The notes under the pieces were generated by a model that saw only the letters and a program-made list of their open reading frames with translations, had not been told where the DNA came from and did no database searches. The translations under genes were made by a program, and so were the position numbers. 64,000 bases of DNA from Phorcus lineatus (taxonomy: Eukaryota > Mollusca > Gastropoda > Trochida > Trochidae), in assembly GCA_921293015.1 (NCBI GenBank), contig OV121087.1, forward strand, positions 3,794,501 to 3,858,500. The letters are read 5' to 3'. This document shows, one piece after another, positions 48,354 to 60,929 of the stretch; the first letter of the stretch is position 1; each line of letters begins with the position of its first letter.

Positions 48354-48615
48354 AGGGGGCGGGATAGCGCATTGCTTAGTGTACTTCGTGGTCCGAATTT
48401 CTCCAAGGGCTCGGCAACTTTGCATTAAATAACTGTTCTTAAGGCAGTAAGGTTTGGATAAAATGCTACACTGAATATGAGCCCAGTGCCACCAATGGTT
48501 CGCTTGTTCCATTCGATGCTTGCAGGTTTGACTGTACTGTTTATCCACATTATTGCTGCGGGCGGGCCTTCTCCCTGCAATAATACTAGCATCCGTGATA
48601 TAAGTGAAATACTTT
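48354..48615 (+). mobile_element. tRNA-derived SINE
   Basis: The head GGGGCGGGATAGCGCATTG and GTGGTCCGAATTTC correspond to the A and B boxes of the SINE at 27748-28042. The body carries GTTTGGATAAAATGCTACACTG, GCCACC...TGGTTCGC and a 3' section CTGCAATAATACTAGC...GTGATATAAGTGAAATACT shared with the copies at 50625 and 60412. The CTCAC tail is missing. Confidence 0.72.
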
Positions 48616-48983
48616 CTTCCCATTGAACAACACTTGAAATGCCAAACATTTTGGTCTATCGGTTGTACGCCACCTACAACCGATGTTTCTTCTGAAGCTG
48701 ATATACCGTCGAGGGTTTGGGTCCTGGTGTGACAAGCATCGCGAGTCGTGTGGCCTTGAGGGCCGATAACTGCTAAAGACACTGGGATCAAGTTTTGATT
48801 TCGTTTGAATTTGACAGCGTGATCTTTGTTGTTGATGTGATTGCTTGTATTGGTGTCAAGTTTATCAAGGTTTAGTATCTCTGTTACGTTTTTTATTACG
48901 TCTGGGTGTGAAGCAAGAGCGGAGACAATGATCTGCCTCCAGACCACTATATGGGGACAAGGAAGGCAACGCTCTGAAACCAC
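48616..48983 (-). CDS. Possible exon fragment, unidentified, abutted by a SINE
   Basis: The minus-strand frame stays open from 48983 into the SINE. The non-SINE part reads VWRQIIVSALASHPDVIKNV, EILNLDKLDTNTSNH, then VSLAVIGPQGHTTRDACHT and WHFKCC. The residue mix looks protein-like and the region is GC-richer than neighbours, but no domain or firm splice site is seen. It may be a decayed exon or part of an unrecognised repeat; the rest of the frame (48294-48615) is SINE sequence read backwards. Confidence 0.22.
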
Positions 48984-49123
48984 TGCTTCAATACCTCTTC
49001 CTTCATTACTTTAGATTGTCTGCCAAAAGCCTCGTCTTACTCTGCTTGTATCACAAGGAAATCAGCTTCATGTTGTACAGACAATCATTTGCCCCTGTGA
49101 ACCCGACCATCATCTCTACGTGT

Positions 49124-49680
49124 CACTCTAGTTTAAACTAGATGTATTGATCCGTCAATACATCTAGAGACTTACTGATTGAGGTCATGTTCAGCTGACC
49201 TTCGACTAATTTTGAACCGACCAATCAAATGAGGGCAGGAAGACAGCTTTCAACCAATCAAAGACGGGTTTCTTTTGCACCTTGGTTAATGTCACATCCT
49301 GACGTTTACCCTACGTTTGTCTATTTGTATCCTTTAAACCTTATTTTGTCATTGGTTGACCCAATGTGTTGAATTGCTGTTGCAGAAATTACCAAATAAA
49401 CAACCCAAAAATATTCCGTCAACCTTATCAGGAAAGAATTTATACTGTCGTCATATATTTTAACATAATTCACTGCGAAACATTGGTAACATTCGGAATT
49501 TGAATCGAGGTGCAAAGAACGGCAAAACAATCGCATTGACCCGCGATTCGAAGAGCTGGGCCAGCACTTTTTTGATTGGCTGATGTTCGCGCCTGCTCGA
49601 CACGGAATAGACCTGTAATTCGCTAGATGTAATAACGGACTTCGGGACGTATCATATTACAGCTAGTTTTAACTAGATTG
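49124..49680. mobile_element. MITE with perfect 10-bp TSD (Mutator-like?)
   Basis: Flanked by identical CTCTACGTGT at 49114-49123 and 49681-49690. The termini match as CACTCTAGTTTAAACTAG and, reversed, CAATCTAGTTAAAACTAG (16 of 18). The left end also holds a second hairpin, CTAGATGTATTGA/TCAATACATCTAG (49141-49170), and the right end a related, diverged one, CTAGATGTAATA...TATTACAGCTAG (49623-49665). A 9-10-bp duplication suggests Mutator-like elements, though the short, self-complementary ends are unusual. No coding capacity. A decayed inverted copy is at 15652-16000. Confidence 0.8.
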
Positions 49681-50007
49681 CTCTACGTGTTAGATGAGTT
49701 TTCGTGACCACTTTCTGAAATGACCCGAATTTTGCAAGGAGTCATCGAATCCTGAAAACAAACCGTATATTAACAGTGCGTAATCCGTGGCTAAAGTGTA
49801 CTGACCTTAAAAAAATTTACTAACAAGGCACAAGACCCAGTCTATAATTTTCGTATTTTAACGCTGATGAACGAATTCCCAAAATCATTCTCTGTAACGT
49901 TTCATTTCGTTGTCATCCATCTTCAATTCAATATCTCCCCATCGAAGACTGTGACATTCTAGACTGGTCTTCAAACCATGTTGGTAGTGCAAATGAGCCA
50001 CATTGAA

Positions 50008-50333
50008 TTAATGAGGAAAACAGGGTTGCACATACTCCAGATTTGGACCTGTCAAGTCAGTCGCTTGTTTTGGATTATTAACTTTGCCCATGGCTCTCAG
50101 ACAGTTTTGCTTGAAGTTTAGTGTTTCTCTGGTTTTTCCAATTTTTTTTCTTCTGAGATCTGTAGCCATATTATTTTTTTTTCGAGTACCTGTCAATGGA
50201 TGAGGTTGGTTGTCAACAGGTGTAGAAATGTCCTCAAATCTTTCAGAACCATTGGTTTTATAGACTTGAGAGTCCACATTATGAAACTTACTGAGACTAT
50301 CTTCAGTTATGTTTTCCTTGCGTATTTCTTCCA
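50008..50333 (-). CDS. Possible exon, unidentified Lys/Asn-rich protein
   Basis: The minus-strand frame has 108 codons with no ATG near its start. It reads EEIRKENITEDSLSKFHNVD, VYKTNGSERFEDISTPVDNQ, TGTRKKNNMATDLRRKKIGK, CLRAMGKVNNPKQATDL and a stop near 50008. It is hydrophilic, low in hydrophobic clusters, with no domain known to me. An internal exon or disordered tail is possible, as is chance in a less AT-rich block. Confidence 0.25.
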
Positions 50334-50624
50334 ATATTGCAGAGCAGAAGACAAGTTGTAAGGACAGGTAGTTCTCATGTTGAAAAGTAGTTCCGGCTAC
50401 TGACTAGTGAAGATACCTTAACTTTTCACTGTGACCAATGAAAATTTCAGATATCTTCATAGTAGTTTGATGATTTATTTCATTGATTCATTACAGTGTT
50501 TATTGTTTGTTATATAATAATAAGATTTATGTTGTTTAGCATATAGTATATATATTCTGTTGTGTAAAAGATTCATCGGTAAGTATAGGAATCTGAAATG
50601 ATCCCAATTCCATAATAGTCCCTA

Positions 50625-50901
50625 TCGGATCAGAAGGTCCGTGTTTCGAATCCCGCCAGGAGCTCGGCATCTTTGTCTGCACTAGAGAACTGTTCTTCAC
50701 GCAGTCAGGTTTGGTTGCAATTCTACACTGAAATTAAGCGCAGTACCACCCATGGTTCGCTAGTTCCAGCCGATGCTCGCAGGTGTCACCGCAATGCATA
50801 GCCACAATGGTGTTGCGGGCTTTCTCCCTGCAATAATACTAGCAGCCGCGATATAAGTGAAATAATCTTGAAAGTGGCGATAAACACTAACTCACCTCAC
50901 T
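50625..50901 (+). mobile_element. SINE with perfect 12-bp TSD, head truncated
   Basis: TAATAGTCCCTA flanks both sides exactly (50613-50624 and 50902-50913). The tRNA-like head is reduced to the B-box part (GTGTTTCGAATCCCGCC). The body, TTTGGTTGCAATTCTACACT, GCGCAGTACCACCCATGG and AATAATACTAGCAGCCGCGA, is shared with the other copies, and the tail is AAACACTAACTCACCTCAC. The perfect target duplication marks it as the youngest SINE here. Confidence 0.82.
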
Positions 50902-50913
50902 TAATAGTCCCTA

Positions 50914-53621
50914 ATAAGCTGAACATACAATGGTTTGCCTCTAACTTTTGAAATTGCTCAAGTTATTTGAATGAACCGCCACTCCACACAACTCCAGTTA
51001 GAAAATAAATGACAATCTCCGCTCATTTTTGGATATGGCGCTCGGGGCCTTATACAGATTATTCCTATTGAAAAACGGCTTAAACAACCTCTCCTTTTTT
51101 CTTCAAATTATCTGAATCCTAGCATTTATATTTGGATTGCATGAAAAATATCCCCACTTTGACAAGAAAAATTATCTTTTGGAAAGGAAAACCATTGATC
51201 TTCCTGTTCTCCGCTTTTATTCAAAAGCTCATTGTTATTTTATCAACCAAAGTGTCAGCCAATGTGCCCTAAAGAAATTCAATTTTAAATATTTGCTCTT
51301 GGTGCAATTTAAGAATAATTTTTTCTGATATTTGACAATGACAAGTTTGAGGTGAATAAGTCTTTTCATTTTACAATCTATCTCACCGAAAACAATGGGT
51401 GATACTTGGCTGAAAGCGTTAGGGGCATGAAATAAGGGGCTAAACTGATAAAAAAAGTCATGATTCTTAGAACCCTTAGACTTTTAACACATTCATCTGT
51501 TCTTAAATATGCCACCTCTTTTGACGGCAGCTAATATTTTATCAAAACAAACTCTTGAAGCTCTCAAGCTGATAATGATTGTTCAAGATTGTAATCAACG
51601 ACTGTCATTTCAACAAAAGGAAAACGTTTCCATGGAATCAAGTTTTTATGATAGAAAATAACGAAATAGAAGCACAGCACCACTTATCAAATCTCATATT
51701 AAACATATTTAAAAGCAAGTCAGTAATTAGTCTGTAAGAGATTTATTTGTACTTTTTTCAGAACGAAGGAACACAGGTATCTATTCCCTAAATCCATTTC
51801 ACATCTGTTATTGTAATAATATATTATGAACAGTGGCTGCACAATATCATACAAAATCAAAATAACAATATTTCTGCAAACCCTGTTATGAATGAAAACA
51901 CTAATGCAGTAGATATGTACAAAGTATATTGAAACATACCTTATTGTTATAATCCAAATAATTATGAGAATTGGTCAAATCTTTTGGATTTTTGTTTTGG
52001 ATTTTGTAGGTCAGATGTTTATAGAAAGTTCCATCTGTAAAGTTCTTCCGTTTCATGTATTTCTTGTCGCCTTGATGTTTCTAGAAAGGAAAGGTCTGGA
52101 ATTGTTTCTTCTTTATCTATTGCACAATAGCTGCTGCGCTACTGTTCTCCGCACTTTTAAAAATGTTTACAACCGGATAAATCAAGGAATTTCAACTATA
52201 CTATATTACTATTAATAATTTCATACGTAACAAAATTATAAGTAGACTTGTGATGTTTATTCCAAAATACATAACTTGCTAATGTTTCACATTTTATAAT
52301 AACATTTCTGGTAATTTTACTGACGATAACGACACAGTAAAGAAATAGGTTTATACACCAGATCAAAATTGATAGGTTTATATGCACAATGTATTATATA
52401 TGAAATTTATTAGTCAGACATTTTATAAAACTGCCAAATAAAAATCATAAATCTGTTCATGGTTCTTTGTTGAACAGTGCTATGAAATGACCGTAACTCA
52501 TCAGTTCTTGTCAGATTGGATAACTGGAAAAACATGAAATAACCATTCAACAATTAAATTGCGTAAAGTTGCAAGTTGAGATGGTATTATTCCTACATAT
52601 TTCTAAGGACTCAAAAATGTTCAGCAATAGAAATTAACAGACTAATGGACCATTGAAATGAAATTTTGAATACAATTCATGTCCTATCTGACCAATAGAC
52701 TATCGGGGTGATTCTTTCATAGATACTCTCATACTGGCAAATGCATTCCGCGATTAGATATGAAAAAGTGTCATCACTACAGTCCCTGCTTCTCTGAACA
52801 CTTTCTATAATGGTATGTAATATTGGACCATGTTGTTAACCTGCAAAAAGGGTTGCATCTAATTATTTGAAAATGAACTTATTGCAATGATTTTATATAT
52901 ATTGCTTCATTCTTCAAACGTTGTGATTATCATGTTCAGCAAATGATAAGTGTAACTCTTTTCAAACTTCTGAGTTTGCAGACAACCGGAGCCTTTATTT
53001 GTATATGCACCCTTTAATAAGATTTCTTTACGTAATTATAAATGTATGTACTCACGATAGTATGTACCAAGTAAATTTGAAATTAATACTTTAATCAGAA
53101 ATAAAGTATTGTTATATCATTTCCACAAGGCAAATTTAAATTTAAGTAAGTTTTCAATTTTGATTTCGCTTTTAACATTTCTTGAAAGATAATGCATAAT
53201 AAATCGTTGCGCTGCTATGTAAAACATAGTCTTGGTTAAGTTATCATAGCTTCCAAACGTAGAGCATAAAACTTAAATAACAATGGACATTGCAATCGAA
53301 ATTGTGAGTAATCAATATGTAACGTGGTACGGAAAGCTTTCTTAATTTAAAGGGGCCACATGCGTGTTTGGCATACGAAACATATATATGTGTGATGCAA
53401 TGAAATTACTTTTATCCAATACATATTTTCAGAAGAATGACAATAACCTTTTTGAATAAATCAAGAAGAACCTGAATTTCTTTCGTGGTTTCTTTTGAAA
53501 ACACCATAAAACGATAACATTTGTAGTTGCTTCGAAATTTTTATTAGGACGTCTGCAATGAACAGTTACAGTTTTCGGAATTTTAAGGGTTGAAAAAATC
53601 TTTGCCATGCCTTAAGTTGAC
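50914..53621. other. AT-rich stretch, nothing recognised
   Basis: Short open frames only (for example 51964-52215, hydrophobic but without any family motif). No repeats were recognised. Confidence 0.4.
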
Positions 53622-53743
53622 CAGGGCCTCCTTTCACAAAGCCCTAAGGTGATCATAAGTCCTTAAGGTAACCTTAGTGCAATGTTAAAGTATGGGAGTT
53701 AAAGTTAACCTTAGTTAAGGTAGCTTTGTGAAAGCAGGCCCTG
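53622..53743. mobile_element. 122-bp hairpin MITE
   Basis: The left end CAGGGCCTCCTTTCACAAAGC and the reversed right end, CAGGGCCTGCTTTCACAAAGC (longest shared run 12 bases), match at 20 of 21 bases. Inside, CTTAAGGTAACCTTAG and GTTAACCTTAGTTAAGGTAG extend the self-complementarity. No clear target duplication was found, so the superfamily is open. Confidence 0.75.
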
Positions 53744-56439
53744 AAACTTTTCATCTGCACACTATGTATGGTCGATCAAGTACTCATTAAAGCGACTGTA
53801 AAATAAGTCGGTCAAAATATGCATATATAAAATATAAGATGTAATATAAATAATAAATATAAACCACGAACCATTTGTCACCTTCAATTATGGCTAATCG
53901 AAAGCCTAAATTAATCTAAATCGCTAAAAGATGAGGGATTCGGAAATGAAATGTGTTTACATAATTGATACCATACTACGTCTGAAGCCTTCAGCAAAGG
54001 GGGTTGAACACGTATTTTATGATCACACTCTCTCTTCGCATTCTTACACGAGGTTCTGTTTTTTGCACCTACAACTATTTCCTGTGCAAAGAGCCTATTG
54101 ATTCATCGAAGTGTACAGGTCGAAACTGACAATAGCCGTTCGGACGAGTTAATCTGTGCTGTCAGTGTATATTCTATTTGTCTCCTGAAAAGTCAGGGTA
54201 ATCTTTATAAGCTTCACCTATGTCGAAAACTTCTAAGAGTCGTCGTGACCTTAAAAATTGACTTACAATCGAATACAGCATGACTCTAGTAAACAAGGCA
54301 AGGATAGCATATCAAAATCTCTTTTTTACAAAGAACGATTTAATAATCTTAAACCTATTTTATCTGAGCCAATTGCGTGTCTTGTGAAATTATGTTTCAA
54401 AGATAAGACCATAAAAGGATTGTAAACATCTTACACAGATGTCTGTCACGAAATCCATCGGAAATTTTTGTTATTTAGAAAATGTATGAAAGATGAAATG
54501 AGATCAATGTGTTGATGTTGAAATAAGTAACTGAAAAACGTCACCCATTCAGAACAAAGAAGGAATTAGTCTTAAAGAATAAATAGTCTTCATCCCCACT
54601 CAGTGGTGAAATAGCTCAATAACATCAAATCAAACACTGATCAGTACAATTTGTGTTCTTTGTGAACAGCCCAATTTTCTCAGCTACGTTATATGAATAT
54701 AAGAAAAGAGAAACTGGGTCAACTATTTACGTCGTAGCTATCGTTGTATTTAAGTAAATCTCAGACGAATAGTCCACGGACACTTCTTTACCCTCATCTA
54801 GATTCATATTGATATACAGGCCATTTGGAAATAACGAGATTTCTTAAAATATAGTCATGTTAAGCACTGATTTCTCATACAAATATTTGAAATGGTTTAG
54901 CTTAAGTTATATATCTTCCAGAAAAAAACTTTTGTGGAAGATCGTATAACTCAAATATGATGAGCTGCTTATCATTAGATGTGTATTTGGCAGGTACAAT
55001 CGTTTTCCTTCGTCAGAAGCATATACATATACTTTTTCACTGAGGTGTATTCAGATGTAAAAACATATTATAAACAGGACCAAACACATTGTGAAATCGT
55101 CATCTAAAATTAAGAAAATGGTGTGTCATGTTTTTAAAACATACAATCATGATTATTAACCTCTTGTGGTTGTGCCATATACATTTTAAGTCAAGACCGT
55201 ACAAGAATAAAATATAACCTTTCTTATAGACTAGTCCAGCCGGTAGGATTCATCCCTTTATGCAAAGGAAAACTGTACATGAAAGTGACTTTTTGAAACG
55301 GTATTGAGGTTATATGTAAGTCATTAAGCTTTTTTGTGGAACAACTGACTCTTTTGCGTGGAAGTTGTGTGTAAGGCAAGCCTTCAAAACCATAGTCATT
55401 TTTTAATAAATGCTTTTAAGAAGAATAGCATCAGCCCTTATGCAACGATGACCACTGTTAAGCACTTTTCTGAAAAAGGTACGGTGATAAATGATTGTAT
55501 AGCCACGACCTTCGAGTAATTTTTTGGTATTTTGTGCAAATTGTTTAGTACTGTAACAACTTTGGTGATGTTCTGATGATAATGAGTCTGTTTAACTTCG
55601 GATTAAGAAGGATTAACAGATATTGTTTGACACGATGAATGTATAGTTAGTGGTGGATTTACATTACAATTACAACAAACAGATCGCGAAACATTAATAT
55701 ATGAAATCAGATTAGATGTTTAAATAAGTTGAGTTGTAACTAGAAGAACAATTATTTTTTCCTTGAGATGATTGTTCCCTGTCTTTCTTTATGTTACTAT
55801 AATCCATGTTATTGCACTTAAAGCTACGATTAAAAGGTAGTTTCGTCATTTATGAAGGGCAAGTGCATTGCATATCCGAAACCATTTGTTTCGAAGTCAT
55901 ATGTAAAGATATAATAAATGGTAATTGAATACAAATTTATTAATTAGAATTGTTTTCAAAGAGTTAATCAGATTAAATATGTATAAATTCGAAAATATTT
56001 TGGTCTATTTTCATAGAAACGGACACTTAAATCAATTAGATAAGTAAATTCACTTCTTCTGAATGTCAAATCAAACAGTACATTTAATTTCGTCAATGAA
56101 AACGCAGAAAGACATTCGAGTTCCGACAAAACAACCCTCTTGAAATTCAAACTTAGAGATGCAAGCATAAAGCTCTGATTATTTAGCGAGACGAGAGGCT
56201 GTAGGGAGTTTTAGATACGAAGATTTTCAATAATACACCACGAGGCTTAGAGCTTGGTGAGAGTTAATGCAATTTGAAATTAAGGGGCATGACTAAAACA
56301 ATTTATTTGACATGCTTTGCTCTGTCATTACTGAAGCAATAGCAAATGAGGACGAGGCGTCTTCAAAGGTTTTCAATTTCAAACGAAAAGCAATACAAGA
56401 AAAACATACAATCTCATCACTCGTTCGTGTTTTGTACAA
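53744..56439. other. AT-rich stretch, nothing recognised
   Basis: No domain, element or supported exon was seen on either strand. Confidence 0.4.
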
Positions 56440-57300
56440 TAAAAACAAAATGAAAATTGTTATATTGTGAGTTGAAATGTCAAATGTTCTACACTTTATT
56501 ATGAATGGTGAAACATAAAATATCGGATGGTGACATAAGCAGATATAGCTAATGGAAATTGGCAATATATAAATGTTTTTGCGAGATGAAGAATATTATC
56601 GTTTATGTCGGACTCCTTGGATTCATATACCAATAACATTTATGTGCATGAGATAAGACTCCTCGTTTATATAACTAAGAAGGTAATAAGCATTATACTA
56701 TCTAACCACTTGATCATAAAACTACCAAAGTCGCTGTTTAACTTGTTACAGTAAGTTTATAACATGTGCATAAAACATCAACCTAATGATCGATGATATC
56801 TGCAAAACAGTGAAAGATGTAGAAGTGATGTAGATAAATGCAGCTAATTTACAAACATATGTTCATGTGTACAGTTATTTGGTGAATTTTTAACTAAAAA
56901 ATAAATAAAGGTAATGTTTTAAGATTTTAAATATCCAGCTATGTCAAATGTGATAGTTCAGCAGGACACAAGCACAGGCGAACATTAGAAATCAGAAAAT
57001 AATTATAAGTTGAGTTATATCACTTGACTCTAGATTTGAGATGAGATGGAGAAAAGGCAAATAACAAAAAAGAGGGTTTTACATTTCCTTGAGACTATAT
57101 TTTCTTTGTTTCCAATATTACCGTGAAGTCTTTCTAGGGACATCCCCTGGTGAACGAAATTGGAAGTCCCTTTTTTCTCTTAGGAAAATAATTGGGGACA
57201 ATGTTGTGGCGTCACGTCATGTTGAGAGTAGTTTATGATGCTTACATTACAAAACACAGCCTGTATGACTTCACGTTTTGGGCACGTATCCTTTATGAAA
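56440..57300. repeat. Local tandem duplication, copy 1 (partner 58230-59180)
   Basis: Anchors in order: AATGTCAAATGTT (56476 vs 58257), GGTGAAACATAA/GATGAAACATAA with CATCGGAT-like (56508 vs 58288), GGGACATCCCCTG/GGGATGCCCCTG with ATTGGAA (57137 vs 59021), and GGCGTCACGTCATG (57208 vs 59091). The period is about 1.8-1.9 kb. Similarity is moderate with gaps, so it is old. There is no shared open frame. Confidence 0.6.
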
Positions 57301-58229
57301 CGCTTTTAAAAATGCCTCGCATGTAATTTATAGAATTGATTTATAAAACATAGTATTCCTTACAGGTCAGCAATTGCATTCTAAACAGACATGAATTATA
57401 GCACCTTATTACTTGTTTAATATCCTCGACAGCCGCTCTCTTGAAACCAACTCCAAGGCAGCTCTTTATGAATAAAGGGCTCACTGGATTTAAAGAGACA
57501 TAATTTTTCTCTCTTCGTCGTTGTTTTAAAAAGTGAACTGGCGAAAAGATCATGATGCAGTTTAGGTGTTTTAAACAAAGTGAGCATATTCATGGGATCA
57601 GTTAAGTTTTAACTATCCAGGGAAGAAAACGATGCCCAAATATATAAAGCAAATACTTTGTAAAAAACAAGAAAGAGACAAAAAATATAAACAAAGCATA
57701 TAGTTATATATCGGTACATTTATTTGCTTTTTAATATCATATACCTTCAAGTGAGTGACAGGAGCTTCACCTGACGTTGATATTGCCATCGAAAAGGGAG
57801 AAGACAGATAGGTACAGGGAGAGAAAGACAGAAGGAAAATCCTAAGTGATAGGGACAGCAGAATCTTGAATGACGGAAGTCACTACTGAACTGCACCCTT
57901 TGACTTGTTAATCCTATTTTCACCTGCTGACAAAGCTCATAGATAAATCAAAGAAAACTCAATGAAGTCGTTAGTGAAAATGAACTGCCTGTTACAAGTG
58001 TACAATCTTTTTACGTAGTATGTATGGTTATGACATATCAAGTTTCATCAGTTCTACTAAAACAACCTGAACAGTTTAATTGTTATGACAAGTCTTTATG
58101 GTTAAAAGATTTTTTTTATGAGATATTGCCAATTGTTGTAAAATAGTTTACGACAGTCTACTACCACGTCAACCGTCTTTATCAGAACTTAACGTTTTTC
58201 AAACATTAATTGCACATCATTTGGTTAAT

Positions 58230-59180
58230 AAAAACAAGTTTTAATGTTTGAGTTTAAATGTCAAATGTTTATATTTGATCATGAATGATGAAACATAAGA
58301 CATCGGATTGTGACAGCTAAAATAACATTTGAAAAAGGATATTGTTTGTCGAGAATAATTGTATTTCCTTTGGAACTTTGTCCTACACCAACAACATCAA
58401 TGTGATATATACGAATTTACTAGTTAATCGTGTATCAAATAAGAATACAAGTTTATCTAACTATAAATGTTTGAAGCATTATATCATATGAACACTTTGT
58501 CATAAGAATACTAATGGCGTTGTGTTTAGTGTTAAAGTAAGTTCATAATACGGGCATATAATAGAATCCTGATGATGACTTTTTCATTGAAACAAATCAA
58601 TGATAAAACCGATATATGAATATCATAAGAAACGTATGCGTATGGATAGAAGTGAGTACGCTTTCAGCCGAATTTTTTGGAAATGCTATAGACTCTCATA
58701 CTGAAACAAAAACATGTATGTGCATATAGAAATGGTTTGAAGTAGGTCAAAGTAAATTCAAACTTTACATTATTGGATCATTTAGTAACGGTTTAAATCC
58801 AGCGAAGTTATGTCTTCATGAATAAAAATAATTCTATCAATACAATCGGATTATCATGTTAAGTAAAGTGATATTATAGAAAGGAAAAAAATAGCAATGT
58901 GTAAACCAAGTGCCCATGATAGAAATCTTTTTTCTTTTATTCTAGAGACTGTAACCAAAGCAATCAAGAAGACCAGGAAACCATTATCTTTGCTGTCCTT
59001 TTTCTCCTTGAGTTTCTCAGGGATGCCCCTGATGCACATAATTGGAAATCCCTTTCTTATCAAAGTAAAAGATTTGGTTGCAATTTGGTAGGCGTCACGT
59101 CATGGTGAGAAAGATTATGATGTTAGTAAAACAACGCAGCAAGTCAGCTTCTACTTTTGTATCCTTTACAAATAAAGCTA
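58230..59180. repeat. Local tandem duplication, copy 2
   Basis: Partner of 56440-57300. GGCGTCACGTCATGNTGAGA is the best preserved block in both copies. Confidence 0.6.
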
Positions 59181-59756
59181 TCAGTGTGTCTCAGTGTTAC
59201 CAAACATATATATCAGATTAGATCCATATTAACGAACCATTTAGACTTGACTGAAATAGTCTACCGCCTTCAAAACAAAATAACTGAACAAGAAATTTTA
59301 ATCGGATACTTAACATCCTTTTTCGTAACAGGAGGTCAAGATAAGCATGTCATGCTCGAAATGTTAACACTATATGGAAAAAACGTAAATAGTTAATTGC
59401 ATTGGTTACAATAGTATCTTTTCCTTCGCATTCACATTCCTGTTTTACATGTGACCAATATTTCGTTGAATTTTAAGAACTCCGTGATAGAGAACGCTTA
59501 ACAAACCAAAAACCAATGTGTTTGACAAAGGTAAAAAGAGAAGAAAAAAATAAGATTTTAACATCCTTACCGTTGTTGTATATTTTATAAAAAGATCAAA
59601 ATGATAACCCAAGGAATTATAGTTTTTATACTTAGATTAATTTCTGCTTATCTCTATCATATACTTTCGTAATTACTCAAAGAATGCGATGGCAATTTGG
59701 TCCTTAGAACTTACCAACAAAAAAACCTTTACAGTACACTTTATAGTAAAAGAGAA

Positions 59757-59930
59757 CATCCATTGCCGTAGACTTTACCGTGGACCACTCCTTACCCCTC
59801 GTCATCAGCCCGAACGTTTACAGTTTTCCTTACAACACGAAAAATACAACACTGGTAGCATCCAGCTAAACGTATTGTAATCCGAAGTGCTCGTATAAAA
59901 TACCCTGATCTCTTTCGGGGCAAATGCCTC
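59757..59930 (+). pseudogene. Tc1-family transposase scrap
   Basis: The frame reads HCRRLYRGPLLTPRHQPERL followed by QFSLQHEKY. This fits the Tc1 linker block (RR..RGPLLTPRHRxxRLxFxxxH) just before the first catalytic Asp. The following bases decay in other frames. No termini are visible. The residues precede those kept in the 19.3-kb copy. Confidence 0.55.
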
Positions 59931-60411
59931 GGGTAGCTGGCGGATTGATATTCGTGGCTATGCTCACCTGTTATTTGATCAGCCAATGAAATGTCTTTAT
60001 GCAAGGAGCTTAAAGTTCTGTTCTTAATGTTCTGTTCACTAAGAAGAGTCGAATTTGCTAACATGCTAGCCTAGAGACCTGTTAATGGTGTCAGGATAAT
60101 CATTAGGACAGGTTATCACATTTTAGAAATTATTTGTGATAATGATGGTTTAAGTTTGTCATCACAACTTGTCATTAATAAGTTAATAATTATAGCATGT
60201 ACTCCTTTCAAATGTATGTCTTAGAGCTACCAAGTGAAGCACGCCCTTTCACGAAACTTACTGGTTCCCTAGATAAACAATGAGATGTCTGAACCTGCAA
60301 TTAAAATTTTCTTTTTGCAGTTTAATGAGTCCATTGAATCAGCGTGCACTTTATGGAGTACTGTGGCCATTTGTCCGGAACTTATTTCAACGCTATAAAA
60401 GATGGCTCGAA

Positions 60412-60487
60412 CTGTAATAATACTAGCAGCCGTGATAAGTGAAATACTCTTGTAAACGACGTTAAAACTCAAATCACCTCACCTCAA
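60412..60487 (+). mobile_element. SINE 3' tail, 5'-truncated
   Basis: TGTAATAATACTAGCAGCCG, GTGAAATACTCTTG and a CACCTCACCTC end match the 3' portion of the SINEs at 48354 and 50625. Head and body are absent. Confidence 0.65.
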
Positions 60488-60599
60488 GTGTGATTGTTTT
60501 TAAACGTTTTGTTACTTAGAATGAACTCTACCAGACTACTTCTAGCTGAACCTTCATTTATTCAAACATTTAATTGTCCTCTAATGTTCTTAATCATCA

Positions 60600-60860
60600 T
60601 AAACGCACTATCATGGTTGTTACATTTCCAGTTATCAGTTTTCTTTATTAATGCAGTTGGAATGTCTGCCCAACATTCACATTCCAGATATTGTTACCAA
60701 TTTAACTGTCTAAATAAAGTCAGGCAGTTCCACAGTAGGCACACAAACTACACATAACCTCAATGCCTTTTCTCCCCGCTAGACCAGCAGATAAACTTAC
60801 AGATTTCAACGGTATGCGTAGATTAGGTTATGCTACATTCCTTGTAAGTGACTAGCAAGA
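60600..60860 (+). repeat. Local tandem repeat, unit 1
   Basis: Similar to 60930-61190: AATGTCTGCCCAACA/AATGCCTGCCAAACA, ACATAACCTCAATGCC/ACATAACCTCAATACC, CTCCCCGCTAGACC/CTCCCCGCTGGACC, GTTATGCTACATTC/GTTATGCTTCATTC. The period is about 330 bases. Only two clear units were seen. Confidence 0.6.
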
Positions 60861-60929
60861 GAGCTTTCCAATTTGAAACAATGAATGGACTAGAGAGTCT
60901 TGCCTAAGGGCGGATGCTATTCTTCTTAT

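Noticed and set aside
49124-49680. Helitron or IS200-like element because of end hairpins
   Set aside because: A perfect 10-bp target duplication and inverted termini are present; those groups leave neither.
51964-52215. Hydrophobic 83-codon frame as a membrane protein
   Set aside because: AT-rich DNA readily encodes Phe/Ile/Leu; no family motif, splice site or context supports it.
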